Below are positions 9,238 to 19,100 of a stretch of DNA of 21,468 nt, one piece after another (positions within the stretch are counted from its first letter, which is position 1; every line of letters starts with the position of its first letter). The translations under genes and the position numbers were made by a program. The stretch comes from Larix sibirica (Eukaryota > Streptophyta > Pinopsida > Pinales > Pinaceae): assembly GCA_004151065.3 (NCBI GenBank), contig NWUY0300018168.1, forward strand, positions 68,079 to 89,546, written 5' to 3'. The notes under the pieces are model-generated. The model did not search any database, had not been told where the DNA came from, and saw nothing but the letters and a program-made list of their open reading frames with translations.

Positions 9238-9890
9238 TCAACAAACACATCCAAATTGAAATAAGTTATTAAGTAATGCCACCCTTGTTGCCTGTCTCTG
9301 ACTTGGCAACATTTGTCTCTGAGTGGACAGTAGCAGGATAGATTGGTTGTGATTTTTCATCACTTGGAGATGGTGTATTGAGAACAGCACACTTTCCTTT
9401 ATCATTTGAGGATTTTCAAACAAAGGTGATTTATGATCTGCATGGCTTTTGGAATGAGCAGAGGAATATACTAAGGCAGCAGTAAATTGAATAATGAGGT
9501 TTTGTTGTTCAGGCTCGGGCATGCCCCGTCCAACAATTCCAGAGTAAAGTTGGCAAGGGTTTCCACCCTAGCAATTATTTTCGTCTTGGAGGGGTATCTG
9601 GGGTTCTTCGATAATGCTCGGATGGGATTGCAAAGGTGTAAGTAGGTACCAAGGGTTGCGCAAGGGTCTCTCCACCCAGAAACAAATGCCCTGTTTGAGC
9701 CAACTGATTGAACTCCTCGGAGTCGGCATCGAAGTGCACCAACCACCTTATTTTATTTCTCCCTCCCTTCCGTACATCATGGTGCCTTCACATTTGTCCC
9801 CTTCGAGAACCCCTAGATCCCCTGCTGAAGAAACTCATCTAGCAAAAGGATGCACATACCAAATTTTATTCAAAATGCAGAACCATCACT
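9238..9890 (-). pseudogene. Unidentified coding remnant, possibly retroelement gag
   Basis: Overlapping minus-strand frames stay open over much of this stretch. One has the string HFDADSEEFNQLAQTGHLFL, then GGETLAQPLVPTYTFAIPSE and RRTPDTPPRRK. Another (9238-9522) reads MPEPEQQNLIIQFTAALVYS and onward. Composition (polar, basic, proline-rich) and the local rise in GC content suggest a former protein-coding segment with frameshifts. I do not recognise the family. A gag or LTR-leader region of an LTR element is the best guess, because minus strand near 9996 carries TGTGACACCAACC, like an LTR start. Confidence 0.25.
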
Positions 9891-12477
9891 AATATACTGC
9901 ACAAGCATGATCATGATAAAACACAACACTTCATCCTATGCCACTCAAACATTTCAACTAACCAAGGATTAACTAAGGCTGGTTGGTGTCACAGAGCGAG
10001 GGAAGACCTTGTCACAAATTCATCTTCTTTTAAACGGGTTTCTAACCAGAAAACGGAATTTTATTCTCTTTTATTTTCCTTTCCTTTCTTTTTCTTTTTC
10101 AATAAAATGATTAAACCTGCGTTTTTTAAAATATTCATCAAATGAAAGGGCATGAGAATAGGGCTGCATGCATGCTTTCGAAGTGAATTTGCATAGCAAG
10201 AACAGGTGCATGAAGGATGTAAAATATGTATAAGATAACCCAGGTCTTTGATTTTTGTCGAACATCGGCCATTTACCCAACAAAAAACTATATTCTCTAT
10301 ATATGAATCTGGTTCCTAATGACATAATAGGTGGGAAGCGGGCATAATGAGACCAATCCCTGATAACAAATATACACCAACCAGGTTCCACGTGCAAGCT
10401 AATGGAGGGGAAAAGTCATGAAGGACCATGTGTGGAGCATGTATACCTATGATTCTATTGCAAGCTCAATCATGATGCCAAATTTGTGAGTATAAGACTG
10501 GTTTTTTAGCCAATGAACAGGTTCGGATTATATTAAAATTTTAACATTTTAACAAGATACAACTTGAGTTCGAAGGGTGAATGGGCAAAACTGAAGGTAA
10601 GTTCAATTGAAACGTTCAACTTCTCAAGTGACAAGGAATTTCATGCCATATTCAACACACAGTAGACTTGCAACAGTAACAATAAAGGTGTTTGAGTTAC
10701 CTTGCATGCGCTGAACCAAGATTCCACAATCTTTCTATAATATGAAACCCCCAAAATCGTTGTTCTACAACTCTTTTCCTTGGCTCTGTCGTTGTCTGGG
10801 AAACCAACAATGGCATTTTAAAGGGTAAAAGGAATGGTTACAGCTACAACATGGTTTACAGGGGTCAGTTAACAGTTGCACAAGCACAAAAAGGGCAAAA
10901 TGGAGTGGAGAAAATGGCTCTGCAAGCCAAAAATGGTAATGCCAATTCGCTACTTCCCCGGGGCTCAAATGGACGATCGAGATTAACCCCAATTAAACCC
11001 TTCACCATCAAATAAAATGCAACATGACAGTGCTACCATAAGGTCTGAGGTGGTGTGCATCTGAGTGGTTAACCATCACCGATGGGCCGATGGCTTTTCG
11101 AATTATGAAGCAAATCAATACCAAATCCCAATGACAACCCTAGCAATGTCACAACCTTCAATGCCCAAGACCATCATTTAAGTCAGTTTAATGTAAAATA
11201 CAATGCAACCTAGAGGCATTAAAAACAAAATCATATCCTGCGTACATATCGATAAAAGCACATCAATAAAGCAGGTCGCGGGAGTACATTAGGGTGGGCA
11301 TGATACATGCATCGCTAATCCATTGTTCTCCAATGTAAACCATAACCTCCATAAAATATCAAAATACAATATCAATGCTCAAGCAGACTTGGCCAATAAA
11401 TCACATACATTCTAAAGTTATCATGCCACTTACTACATTCTAATAACATCGCTTGCGATCAAGGCACTTAGATCCATAGTTGTATGTTCCAATTAGCTTA
11501 GTGCATCACCTTTGGAGGTGATTTAGTTATATTATCAAGCTCAAATGACAATATGAGCTACTTACTTTGCACAAAGAATCTTTACATCAACATGAACAAT
11601 ACACAAATGATTGAAGTTAAAAGCTTTCATTATTGTGTTGCATGATACCCAAAATATATGCAAACAGGATCTAGGGCTTTCCTTGAATAGTCATGGTGCA
11701 AGAAGTGTTATGCCCCTGTAAATAATAAGCATAAAACCAACCAGGCATATAATAGAACATAACTATAAACTATGTAATCCAATCACCAACGATATCCCTT
11801 ATGCCTCCTCAACATTATAAATGACCCCCACCTTTTCTTTCATTTGTTATTGTTTTATTTCAGGGTTGCGATTGTTGGATGAAAAAGTGGACTGAGGCAG
11901 AGTCGAGGATTGAAATTTTCAACACTTTGCAAATTGTCAATGTAGAGTTGAATATCAAGTCAACACATAATTGTGGGTTAAATGTTTGATAGAATGTTTA
12001 TGTAGAAGATTTGGTTAAATATTGTAATTGAGAAAATTCATGGTTTTAAAATTGCCCAGGTAATGTTCTTAACAGAATGTTGCTGGTTAAAATCATAAAT
12101 TACATAATTTGACCTAGTAAAAATGGGCGATTTAAGAACATGGCATTTAAATGGTCAACATTACAATTTGAATTGGTCACCATGGAGTTGAAATTGCCAA
12201 TCAGAGATCAATTTTCATCAAAAGAGCCAAAGAATTTGAATGGAGGTCGAATTGTAGAGGCCGAGTCCGAAATCACGGCAACCACAAATAGAGAGAGAGA
12301 GAGAGAGAATTTCTAGAGAAAAAAAAAATTTAAATGACATGGACACCTTATAAGTGGACCCAGCAAGGTGATGTGGACAAGTCAGATGATACCAGGTGGA
12401 GTTGAGTGGTGCACAGGTGGCAGAAGTGAGGCAGGACCAAGGATCATGGCAGATAGGCAAAACGCGGAGGCATAGGG
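9891..12477. other. Long intron stretch with no assigned element
   Basis: No domain is recognised in any frame. The longest open stretch is minus 10071-10397 (108 codons), without known motifs. The sequence around 9990 (TGTGACACC on the minus strand) may be an LTR edge without a visible partner. A tRNA-like A-box string near 11060 (TGAGTGGTTAACC) lacks a good B box. Confidence 0.4.
12291..12308 (+). repeat. (GA)9 microsatellite
   Basis: Eighteen bases of uninterrupted GA dinucleotide, followed about 10 bp later by a short A-run. Confidence 0.9.
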
Positions 12478-13012
12478 AGCAGTTTTAGAGAGTGGTATTT
12501 GGAGCTCCACAATTGACAAGATGATGACACGAACCCACAGCAATAAGCAATTTGTAGAGGATGGAGGGCAGTGCGAAATGCGTGCACCTTCATGCTCTAC
12601 AATAGATTTATATTGTTGATCCAGATCGTGCACGAAGAAACATGTGCATTAGAGATGGAAGGTCGAAGATGGGACCCCCCCATCACATCAATCAACCAAA
12701 TCATGCGAAATGGTAGTCCCAACTCCCAAGGATGATCTAAAGCTATGGAGGTAAAATGGGGAGCACAACAAAGAAGCGGTTTACAGAGGTTTGAGGAAGC
12801 GGTTTTAACAAATGGTATTATAAGCTCCGCAATTGATGAGAAGATGACATGTATAACCAATGCGGTAAGCAAACTGCGGAGGTCAAAGTGGGTGTTAAAG
12901 TTAACACCTACACTTTCACTCTACAATTGATCTAGGTCGTAGATCTTGATCGCACACAGGAAAACATGTGTGACAGGGATCGAACAACAAAGATGGACCC
13001 CCCAGTCACATC
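12478..13012 (+). repeat. Diverged tandem repeat, about 320-bp unit
   Basis: Copy 1 (about 12478-12690) and copy 2 (about 12798-13012) share ordered blocks. These are AGC(A/G)GTTTTA, then TGGTATT and AGCTCC(A/G)CAATTGA, then AAGATGAC, then CTCTACAAT(A/T)GAT, then a GATCGT/GATCTTG block, then AACATGTG, and finally GATGG(G)ACCCCCC with TCACATCA. Offsets stay between 320 and 322 bp. Divergence is high, so this is an old duplication, probably inside an LTR or other non-coding repeat. Confidence 0.7.
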
Positions 13013-14113
13013 ACCCTCGAAATTTGTGCCAAGTGGATAATCCAAGGGACAAAGAGGGTATGAGAGTGGCCCACGAATTATTTAATAAGTAATAAAGTGG
13101 AAAAGAAGCACAAGGGAGCACAAGGGGCCACGATGACAATGTAAGGTGACTTGGAGGCAAGGTAGAGGACATGGCGGATGCAAGTGATGTAGGACCCCAT
13201 TGCCAAATCAGCAGCCACATGTCAAGCCACATGAACAAATGGAAAACTTTAAAAAATAAATAAATAAATTGGCAGCCAAAATCTTGTTTTGGCCATAACA
13301 GGTGCATATGAAGCCAAAATTTGACGAAATTTTAGAGGTATGTTCACAATGAAGAGGACTACAAAAATGCCAAAGAGAAGTGTGGTCCTATTGAACTCTA
13401 CATTTTCAAAAATGGAGGATTAGTGACTTTTGAAGACTTGGACCTTGCTCTTTGACAGGGGCACTATTGATGATGAAACTTGGATAGTGCAGACTGTGTC
13501 TAGGCACGAAGATACCCAATGGAGCATTTGGCCAAATTCCAAGGGGTTTGGAGCAGAGATGCAAAAATAGGCCAAATCCATTATTCCATGAGACTTTTTT
13601 GTGATTTTGAAAATCATGGGGGAAAGAAAGGTGACCCAAGATATCAAAACTAGAAAATTTTATTTACTCGACTTTTTGTCTTCTCGACAATCTGAACAAC
13701 AATGTTGAAGTGAAGTTTTTCCAGCTTTGCTCCATTTGTGAGATAGCAATTTTCACCAAAAATTCCAAGTCTAGAAGAAGTGCAGAAAGGACAAAGTGAT
13801 CTGGAAATTGGTGAGTACTCACAATCACATGTGCTATCAGTGACTGATACAAAAAAATTCTTGGTTCTTCCCGAATTTTCTTCTACATGTGGCAGAAGTT
13901 GGTTCTTATTAATAAGTGTAGTTACAAGAAAAGTGCGAAATTGGGCAAAATTGGTAACTTTGGAATGATGTAACTTTCAACTCTAACCTCAGAACTGAGT
14001 ATGATTATAGTCATTGAGAATTTAATCAGTATGATAATAAAGATAAATAACCAGATCATGACGAAGTTCTTCAGATCATTCCACAATTGGACAGAAAAGG
14101 GCTTGTAGCCCTG
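13013..14113. other. Intron sequence without recognisable features
   Basis: No domain or terminal motif is recognised. Open frames near 13406-13647 (minus, two overlapping frames) and 13780-13968 (plus) are short and look like chance. It may be the untranslated or LTR region preceding the gypsy body at 14369, but no matching 3' LTR was found. Confidence 0.4.
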
Positions 14114-14175
14114 ATTTGACAAAATTGTCAAATGGATAGTTTCATGAATGCATATATATATATATATATATATAA
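14114..14175 (+). repeat. 8-bp stem hairpin followed by (TA)n microsatellite
   Basis: ATTTGACA (14114-14121) and TGTCAAAT (14126-14133) form a perfect 8-bp inverted repeat with a 4-base loop. Eighteen bases later a pure TA run covers 14152-14174. Both may be insertion-edge features of the downstream gypsy element or chance AT-rich structure. Confidence 0.75.
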
Positions 14176-14368
14176 GAAACGGTTTACAAAATTTTGGATA
14201 TAAGGTTTGTCTGAAAAACTTACTTGTATGAACACTTTGCAGACACGGGGTTGAATCGGCTATAATTAAAAGACCAAAAATTTCCTAAATAAAAAAATGG
14301 AAGAGGGACAAATTCATTACAGTCATAAAGAAGTCAAAGGTCTAAATATTAGTATTGGAAATGGAGAG

Positions 14369-15628
14369 ATGGAATCTAATGGACACAGAGGAAGTATTGA
14401 ACCTTTGGGGTTAGTAGAAACAATGAACAGTTTTAAGATGGAGGTGTAGAGCTATAGAGATGATAATGAAAGAATGTTAAAGGCTAAGAAGTAGCAAAAT
14501 CAATTGAATACTCAACTAATGCAAAGCTTAAATCTGTTACATAGGCAAATGCAGATTGGATCCGATTCATTTCATGAGAAAGAAGGAAGAGGATATTCAA
14601 GGGGGAGAATCCCATGAAAAATCCAAGCATTCCAAAAGTGTTGCAGAGTCGTAAACATCACTACTCACCATCTCCTGTAGCTAGGAACTCATATACTTCT
14701 GAAAAATCAAGGAGTGGTCCAAAAAGTCCCCAGTCAAACATCATAAAAGAAGACATGTGGCAGAAGAGCTACAAGAGGAGTTTATAAAATTAAGCCACCC
14801 ACTTTTGATGGTGAAAATAAGGGAGAAGAGGTTGACTCCAACTACATAACTATTCATCTAATATGGAAGTCAAAATTGGCATTTACAACTTGCAGGGCAA
14901 GGCTTCCATTTGGTGGGATCAATTGACTCAAGTAAAACATATTTAATGAAAAGAGAATTTCACAGAAGCATTTCAAGAACTATTTCGAACAAAAGTACCT
15001 ATCAGAACATTATTATGACAAGGAGATGGAAGAGTTCTTTGAACAAGGGTTGGGAAATATGAGCATGGAAGAATATGAGAGGAAGTTTTTAAAGCTGTTG
15101 AAATATGTTGGATTTATCAAATAGGAGAAGATAAATATGCAGAGGTTCCTAAGCAGGTTGCTTGCATTCTACAGAGATAAAATTCAGTTTGATTAGCCCA
15201 AGTCTCTTGAAGAGACAATCCAGAAAGCCAAATACGCGTATCATCAAACAAAGGAAGGGCAGATTTTCAAAATCTTCGAGAGATAAAAAGAAAGACAAAC
15301 AGGATCAAGGGGAAAAAGGATTAAAAACTATTTTCTTCAGGAACCAACCAAACTCATATCAGCAAAGTAATCCAACTCAAAATCGACACAAGATGACAGA
15401 GTCTTTTAAAAAAACAAGATCGTCAATCAAATGTTGGGGATGTGAAGGAGACCATTTGTATAGAGTGTCCTCGAAGGGAAGAAGGAATGAAAACTGTGCA
15501 CAACATATAAGAAGAAAGTACCATAGAAGGTGTGGCCAGAAACATCCCAAAAATCTATGCAGTCTTGGACAACCTACAAGCAAATCATTAGTCTGACATG
15601 ATTGAGGTTGAAGGTAAGATTTAATCAA
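14369..15628 (+). pseudogene. Ty3/gypsy gag remnant with zinc knuckle
   Basis: This is the capsid-nucleocapsid part of a gypsy element. A start at 14369 gives MESNGHRGSIEPLGLVETMN before the first stop. After shifts, KIKPPTFDGENKGEE (about 14785) is the typical plant gag lead-in. Then come KNYFEQKYLSEHYYDKEMEE, FFEQGLGNMSMEEYERKF and LLKYVGFIK (about 14970-15120), the Retrotrans_gag core. At about 15430 KCWGCEGDHLYR begins a CCHC zinc knuckle, but the frame is lost before its last cysteine. MIEVEGKI near 15598-15621 leads to the protease. At least five stops or frameshifts make it inactive. Same strand as, and continuous with, the pol remnant downstream. Confidence 0.85.
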
Positions 15629-15629
15629 C

Positions 15630-15739
15630 CTATTGTCATTTTAATTAATTTAGGAGCAAGTCATAGTTATATTGCTCCAAATTTCTATTGTCATTTTAAT
15701 TAATTTAGGAGCAAGTCATAGTTATATTGCTCCTAATTT
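15630..15739 (+). repeat. 55-bp tandem duplication across the protease motif
   Basis: 15630-15684 and 15685-15739 are near-identical units, each encoding ILINLGASHSYIAP or its start. Fifty-five is not a multiple of three, so it breaks the gag-pol frame. The single visible difference (CCAAATTT versus CCTAATTT) implies that the duplication is recent compared with the decay of the element. Confidence 0.9.
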
Positions 15740-15890
15740 GGTTGAAAGATTTCATCTGAAGAGAAGAAAGCATGATAAATCCTTGATGATTCAATTGGCT
15801 ATTGGAACAAAAAGGAAGATCAATGAGTTAGTAAAGGGTTGTCCATTATATATGAATGGATTAGTACTTTTGCAGATTTGAACATAATAC
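15640..15890 (+). pseudogene. Gypsy aspartic protease remnant
   Basis: The frame from 15672 reads VILINLGASHSYIAPNLVER and on through KSLMIQLAIGTKRKINELVK. It matches the retropepsin of plant gypsy elements, which cleaves the gag-pol polyprotein. The catalytic aspartate of the usual D-(S/T)-G-A motif is Asn here (INLGAS) in both copies of the 55-bp duplication. It would be inactive even without the frameshift. It is followed by the pol linker with SSYDFLIGMDWL (about 15898-15933), after a one-base shift. Confidence 0.8.
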
Positions 15891-17150
15891 CACTTAGCTC
15901 GTATGATTTTCTTATCGGGATGGATTGGTTAGATGCACATCATGAGGTATTAAATTGCCATAACAAGTCCTTTACTTGTCTTGATGAAAAAGGAGAGCAA
16001 AATACAATGAAGGGGTTTTCAAGTCCTATCTCTATAAGGGAGATTTCATCATTACAGTTGAAAAGATGCTTCAGAAAAGGGTGTCAATACTCAATTGTAT
16101 GCAGCTCATGTAGAAGAACCAGAGAAGTGTAAAAAACCAAGCTTGGAGGAATTGCCAGTACCACGAGAGTTTGCAGATGTGTTTGAAGAAATACGAAGAT
16201 TACTACCAAAAAGAGACATTAATTTTTTTGGAATGAGTACATCAAAGTTGAAGGAATTGCATATGCAATTGGAAGAACTGTTGAAGAAATGATACATATA
16301 CCCAAGTGTTGTGTCTCCTTAGGGAGTGCCAATACTTTTTGTGAAAAATAAGGATGGAACTTTGAGGTTATGCATTGATTTCAAACAATTAAACAAAATC
16401 ACTATGAGAAATAAATATCCTCTACCAAGAATTGATGACTTGTTTGATCAGTTAAGAGATGCAAAGATCTTCGCAAAGATAGATTTGAGATTAGGTTACA
16501 ATCATGTAAGGATAAAAGAGGAAGACATTAGCAAGACAACTTTTAGAATCAAATATGGACACTACAAGTTTGTGGCGGTACCATTTGGTTAGACAAATGC
16601 ACCAGCTACCTTTATGTGTTTGATGAATGGAATTTCCAAGCAATGGTTGGATGAGTTCGTCATTGTATCCCTTGATAACATTCTTATTTACTTTAAATCA
16701 AAGGAGGATCATGAAGAGCACTTGGTTAATACTACAAATTGCTAAGAGAGCATCATCTTTATGCTAAGGTAAGTAAATGTTCCTTTTATCAGCAATAGAT
16801 TCATTATTTGGGGCACATCATTTCTGAAGAAGGAATAGCAATAGATCCAAAGAAGATTGAAGCTATTCTGGGATGGCATACAAACATAAATCTATCAGAG
16901 GTAAGGCCATTTATGCCACTTGTGGAGCTTATAATGAGAACATTGTCGTAATGGCTTTCTGCCCTTATTGACTTGGCCTTGTGCCCTGAAGAATCTAGGG
17001 TTTACCCTGGTTAGCATCTTCAAAATGAGGGGAAGTGCCTGGGGGTTTGCCCCGGGCTTTCTATCTTGGAAAAAAAAGGGCCATTTATGTCACTTGTTGG
17101 ATACTACAAAAGATTTATAGAAGGATTCTCAAAGTATATTTTTAGTTGTT
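15891..17150 (+). pseudogene. Gypsy pol remnant: reverse transcriptase, inactive
   Basis: The frame at 15839-16132 carries SSYDFLIGMDWLDAHHEVLN, the protease-RT linker. The next open frame has LPVPREFADVFEEIRRLLPK and, after an apparent deletion of roughly 15-20 residues, STSKLKELHMQLEELLKK. From 16326 the RT fingers and palm read [20 protein letters not shown], then [20 protein letters not shown] and [14 protein letters not shown] at 16320 replaces the usual Trp and another at 16590 interrupts. The active-site motif is SLDN instead of (F/Y)xDD, so the enzyme is dead. RT continues through HYLGHIISEEGIAIDPKKIE to EVRPFM (about 16920). It resumes after the 155-bp insertion with SLVGYYKRFIEGFSK and ends near 17150. 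RNase H, integrase and both LTRs are missing. Confidence 0.87.
16905..17097 (+). mobile_element. Oligo(A)-tailed non-LTR retro-insertion (body 16924-17078) with 19-bp target-site duplications
   Basis: GGCCATTTATGCCACTTGT (16905-16923) recurs with one change at 17079-17097, and a 155-bp body lies between. The body ends in eight A residues (17070-17077), the hallmark of target-primed reverse transcription. Excising body plus one duplication restores the gypsy frame EVRPFM-LVGYYKRF. Two stem-loops lie in the body: CTAGGG TTTA CCCTGG (16995-17010) and GCCTGGGG-GTTTG-CCCCGGGC (17037-17057), the second just before the tail. No pol III A/B boxes were seen. It is therefore either a 5'-truncated LINE end or a SINE lacking its tRNA head. 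Family unknown. Confidence 0.82.
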
Positions 17151-17173
17151 GAATCTAATAAAGTATATTTTTA
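17131..17173 (+). repeat. 14-bp direct repeat at the gypsy 3' break
   Basis: AAAGTATATTTTTA occurs at 17131-17144, at the end of readable gypsy sequence, and again at 17160-17173. The second copy abuts the start of the 17174 repeat. The two may be a target-site duplication or a filler footprint from the event that ended the gypsy body. Confidence 0.6.
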
Positions 17174-17412
17174 ATACATTAGTGATTTAGACTAATCTCA
17201 ACCATACATCTCACTGAGAGATCAGCGTTTTGGTAAATTAGGGCTTCAGGGTTTCAACTGAAGTATAAAGGCAAGTCAAGGTAGAGGGTTAAGACACATT
17301 CATTCTTTAATATTATAGAGGTTTAATATATACTTGGAATTAGAGAAACTTGAGCTAAATACATCTATGAAGTAGTTCCCCCTGAACACTCACTGTGCCT
17401 ACCAGGGTTGGA

Positions 17413-17457
17413 ATTTGACGAGAAAATGCCCGTCACAGGGCATTTTTCCCGTCAAAT
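17413..17457 (+). repeat. Long imperfect palindrome (hairpin)
   Basis: The left arm ATTTGACGAGAAAATGCCC (17413-17431) pairs with the right arm GGGCATTTTTCCCGTCAAAT (17438-17457) across a GTCACA loop, with one mismatch and one bulged base. A third relative of the arm, CTGACGGGAAAA, follows about 30 bases later. It may be the core of a short palindromic transposon relic. The right arm also resembles an E2F-type TTTCCCG motif, which I regard as likely coincidence. Confidence 0.85.
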
Positions 17458-17765
17458 ACTTGTAAAAATTTTAATAAACTGTCTCATCTGACGGGAAAAC
17501 AATTCACCTGCATGTGTTTTTGACGTTCAATTATTAGTTTTAACTGTCATAAATTTCTATTTAGCTATAGCACAGAGGTTGGCCCATCAACATATGTGTA
17601 TACTTGGATGTTGTTATTGAATGGCTATTTGTAACTTTTTAGTCATAGTTGCAAGTGTGTAATCAAGGTTGGAATAGTTGGCTGTGTGATCAATTATATG
17701 ATATAGCTTGTTCTTAGACACCCACCTCCCACTTATTATGTATTTCAAAACCAAGCACCAGTTTC

Positions 17766-17817
17766 CCATTTGAAATCAAATTGGCACAATGCCATTTGAA
17801 ATTAAATTGGCACATTG
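17766..17817 (+). repeat. 26-bp tandem duplication
   Basis: CCATTTGAAATCAAATTGGC plus six more bases at 17766-17791 is followed directly by a copy at 17792-17817 with two changes. Confidence 0.85.
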
Positions 17818-18449
17818 ATGTAGTAGCAGGATGCATTCCAACTTTTCCTTCCAAGCTCACAATTATGTCAAGCTAGTGATCTAATGCATTATGTTTTCCT
17901 CAATAACATAGCACTTCACTCAACCATACCAGCCCATTCCTGATGTTTCAAGCAAGCGCTCGATAGTATTTTTCCATGACACGCATACTGTAAACTTGCT
18001 CAATTACAAGCTTAGAATCTTCCATAGTACTAAGCTACTTGTTATGCCCCTTTGATGATTGCAAGTTGCACCGAGTGTTGGAATTTCATTTTTGGTCAAA
18101 AAAAGAGAGAACACCTGCATCCACAAAGAGCATATTATATTTATCTAGTCTTTAGAATAAAATATCGCAATTTCAATTATAGATTTGACACCGTATACCA
18201 ACCTTGAAAAATTTAGAATGTTCGTTCCTTCGAAAAAGGTTCCACATTTTATTTGTTTCCTAAATTTATTACTTTTTTTTTTCATAGAAAAATTCAACTT
18301 ACTATTAATATGCGAAATAGTAAATATAACCAGANATACATTAGTGATTTAGACTAATCTCAAGTTTCAACCGTACATCTCATTGAGAGATTAAGCTTTC
18401 AGCTCAAGTATAAAGGAAAGTCAAGGTAGAGAGTTAAAACACATTCATT

Positions 18450-19100
18450 ATTCACTCAAAGACAGGTTTCTTATGTGCAATTCTCCTCTTTTAGTAAGCA
18501 TCTAATATCTCATCCAAAAAACATTTCTCTAGGATTATTCTATTGCTTATATGTTGTTTGAAAGCTTCTACAAGGATCCTAAGAAAAGCTAAGGTTTATT
18601 GACAATCCCTAGCTACAATCAAGTATATTTATGAGTTGTACCCATAACTCGTACTTTCCCCGTTGTATATGGGCTTTATATTTCTCATGATAACCAAAAG
18701 TTTGGTTACACCATGTTTAGTTCGAGTTGGATGGATGGTAGTCACACTAGGGGTTAGACGCGCTATTTTCGCTCCACTTTGTGTGGAAAAACATTGCTAA
18801 GCAATTCAGCATTTGGACTAGACTTCTATTTTTCTATTGAAAAGGTCAGCCTTAAACACTTCAATCAAACCAATAAGAAAACTTAGTTCCATCCAAACAA
18901 CTACCAATGAGCACAAGTAACTTCATTCATTATCCATCCATCGCCTTCTCATAGCGAGAAGGTTATCCCAACCCTTTTAATTCAGGGTTTCCCTTTTAGT
19001 ACCAACCCTTTTAGCTTAGGGTTCAGTTTTTCCAAACCTTCAAACTCAAGGTTGACATTTCAGGATCAAACCTTGTAAAAGCCCTCAATGTATAGGATAG
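18450..19100 (+). repeat. Hairpin-rich segment with a run of four small stem-loops
   Basis: TAACCAAA-AG-TTTGGTTA (18691-18708) is a perfect 8-bp stem. Then come four evenly spaced stems: CCTTCTC-ATAGC-GAGAAGG (18944-18962), AACCCT...AGGGTT (18970-18989), AACCCT...AGGGTT (19004-19023) and AACCTT...AAGGTT (19035-19053). A decayed fifth half-site is at 19069. Units 3 and 4 differ at a stem position but both arms changed, so pairing is kept. No coding sequence is recognised. An LTR of an unidentified element is a possible host. Confidence 0.7.

Larger units (their letters stand above)
17305..18335. other. Sequence between the paired repeats
   Basis: No coding region is recognised. It contains a strong inverted repeat at 17413-17457 and a 26-bp tandem duplication at 17766-17817. 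There is one ambiguous base (n) at 18335, immediately before the second repeat. Confidence 0.45.
17174..18449 (+). repeat. Pair of direct repeats about 1.16 kb apart
   Basis: Copy 1 (17174-17304) and copy 2 (18336-18449) both begin ATACATTAGTGATTTAGACT and both end around CAAGTCAAGG or AAGTCAAGG, then TAGAG(G/A)GTTAA and ACACATTCATT. Each contains a hairpin ATCTC-A(C/T)TGA-GAGAT. Copy 1 has an extra stretch in its middle. They could be the ends of an LTR-like or TRIM-like element, or two insertions of the same family. No clear terminal motif decides this. Confidence 0.7.

Noticed and set aside
10071-10397. 108-codon minus-strand open frame
   Set aside because: It contains no recognisable motif and has no neighbouring coding or splice evidence. 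Such a length occurs by chance in 21 kb, though an LTR-internal origin cannot be excluded.
11041-11110. Possible second tRNA-derived SINE or tRNA gene (TGAGTGGTTAACC A-box-like string)
   Set aside because: The candidate B box (TTTTCGAATTATG) is poor, no cloverleaf folds, and no target-site duplication was found.
12745-12930. Plus-strand open frame in the 12.8-kb region, and minus frames overlapping it
   Set aside because: They overlap a diverged non-coding tandem repeat and lack domains; frames are not conserved between the two repeat copies.
5561-17150. Single large LTR retrotransposon spanning from the LTR at 5561 to the gypsy pol at 17150
   Set aside because: The gag-pol starts about 7 kb after the primer-binding sites with no coding sequence between, and no matching 3' LTR was found. 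Treating them as separate elements is safer.
17450-17457. E2F-type regulatory site in the palindrome (TTTCCCGTC)
   Set aside because: It deviates from the TTTCCCGC consensus, sits deep in an intron, and is explained by the palindrome arm.
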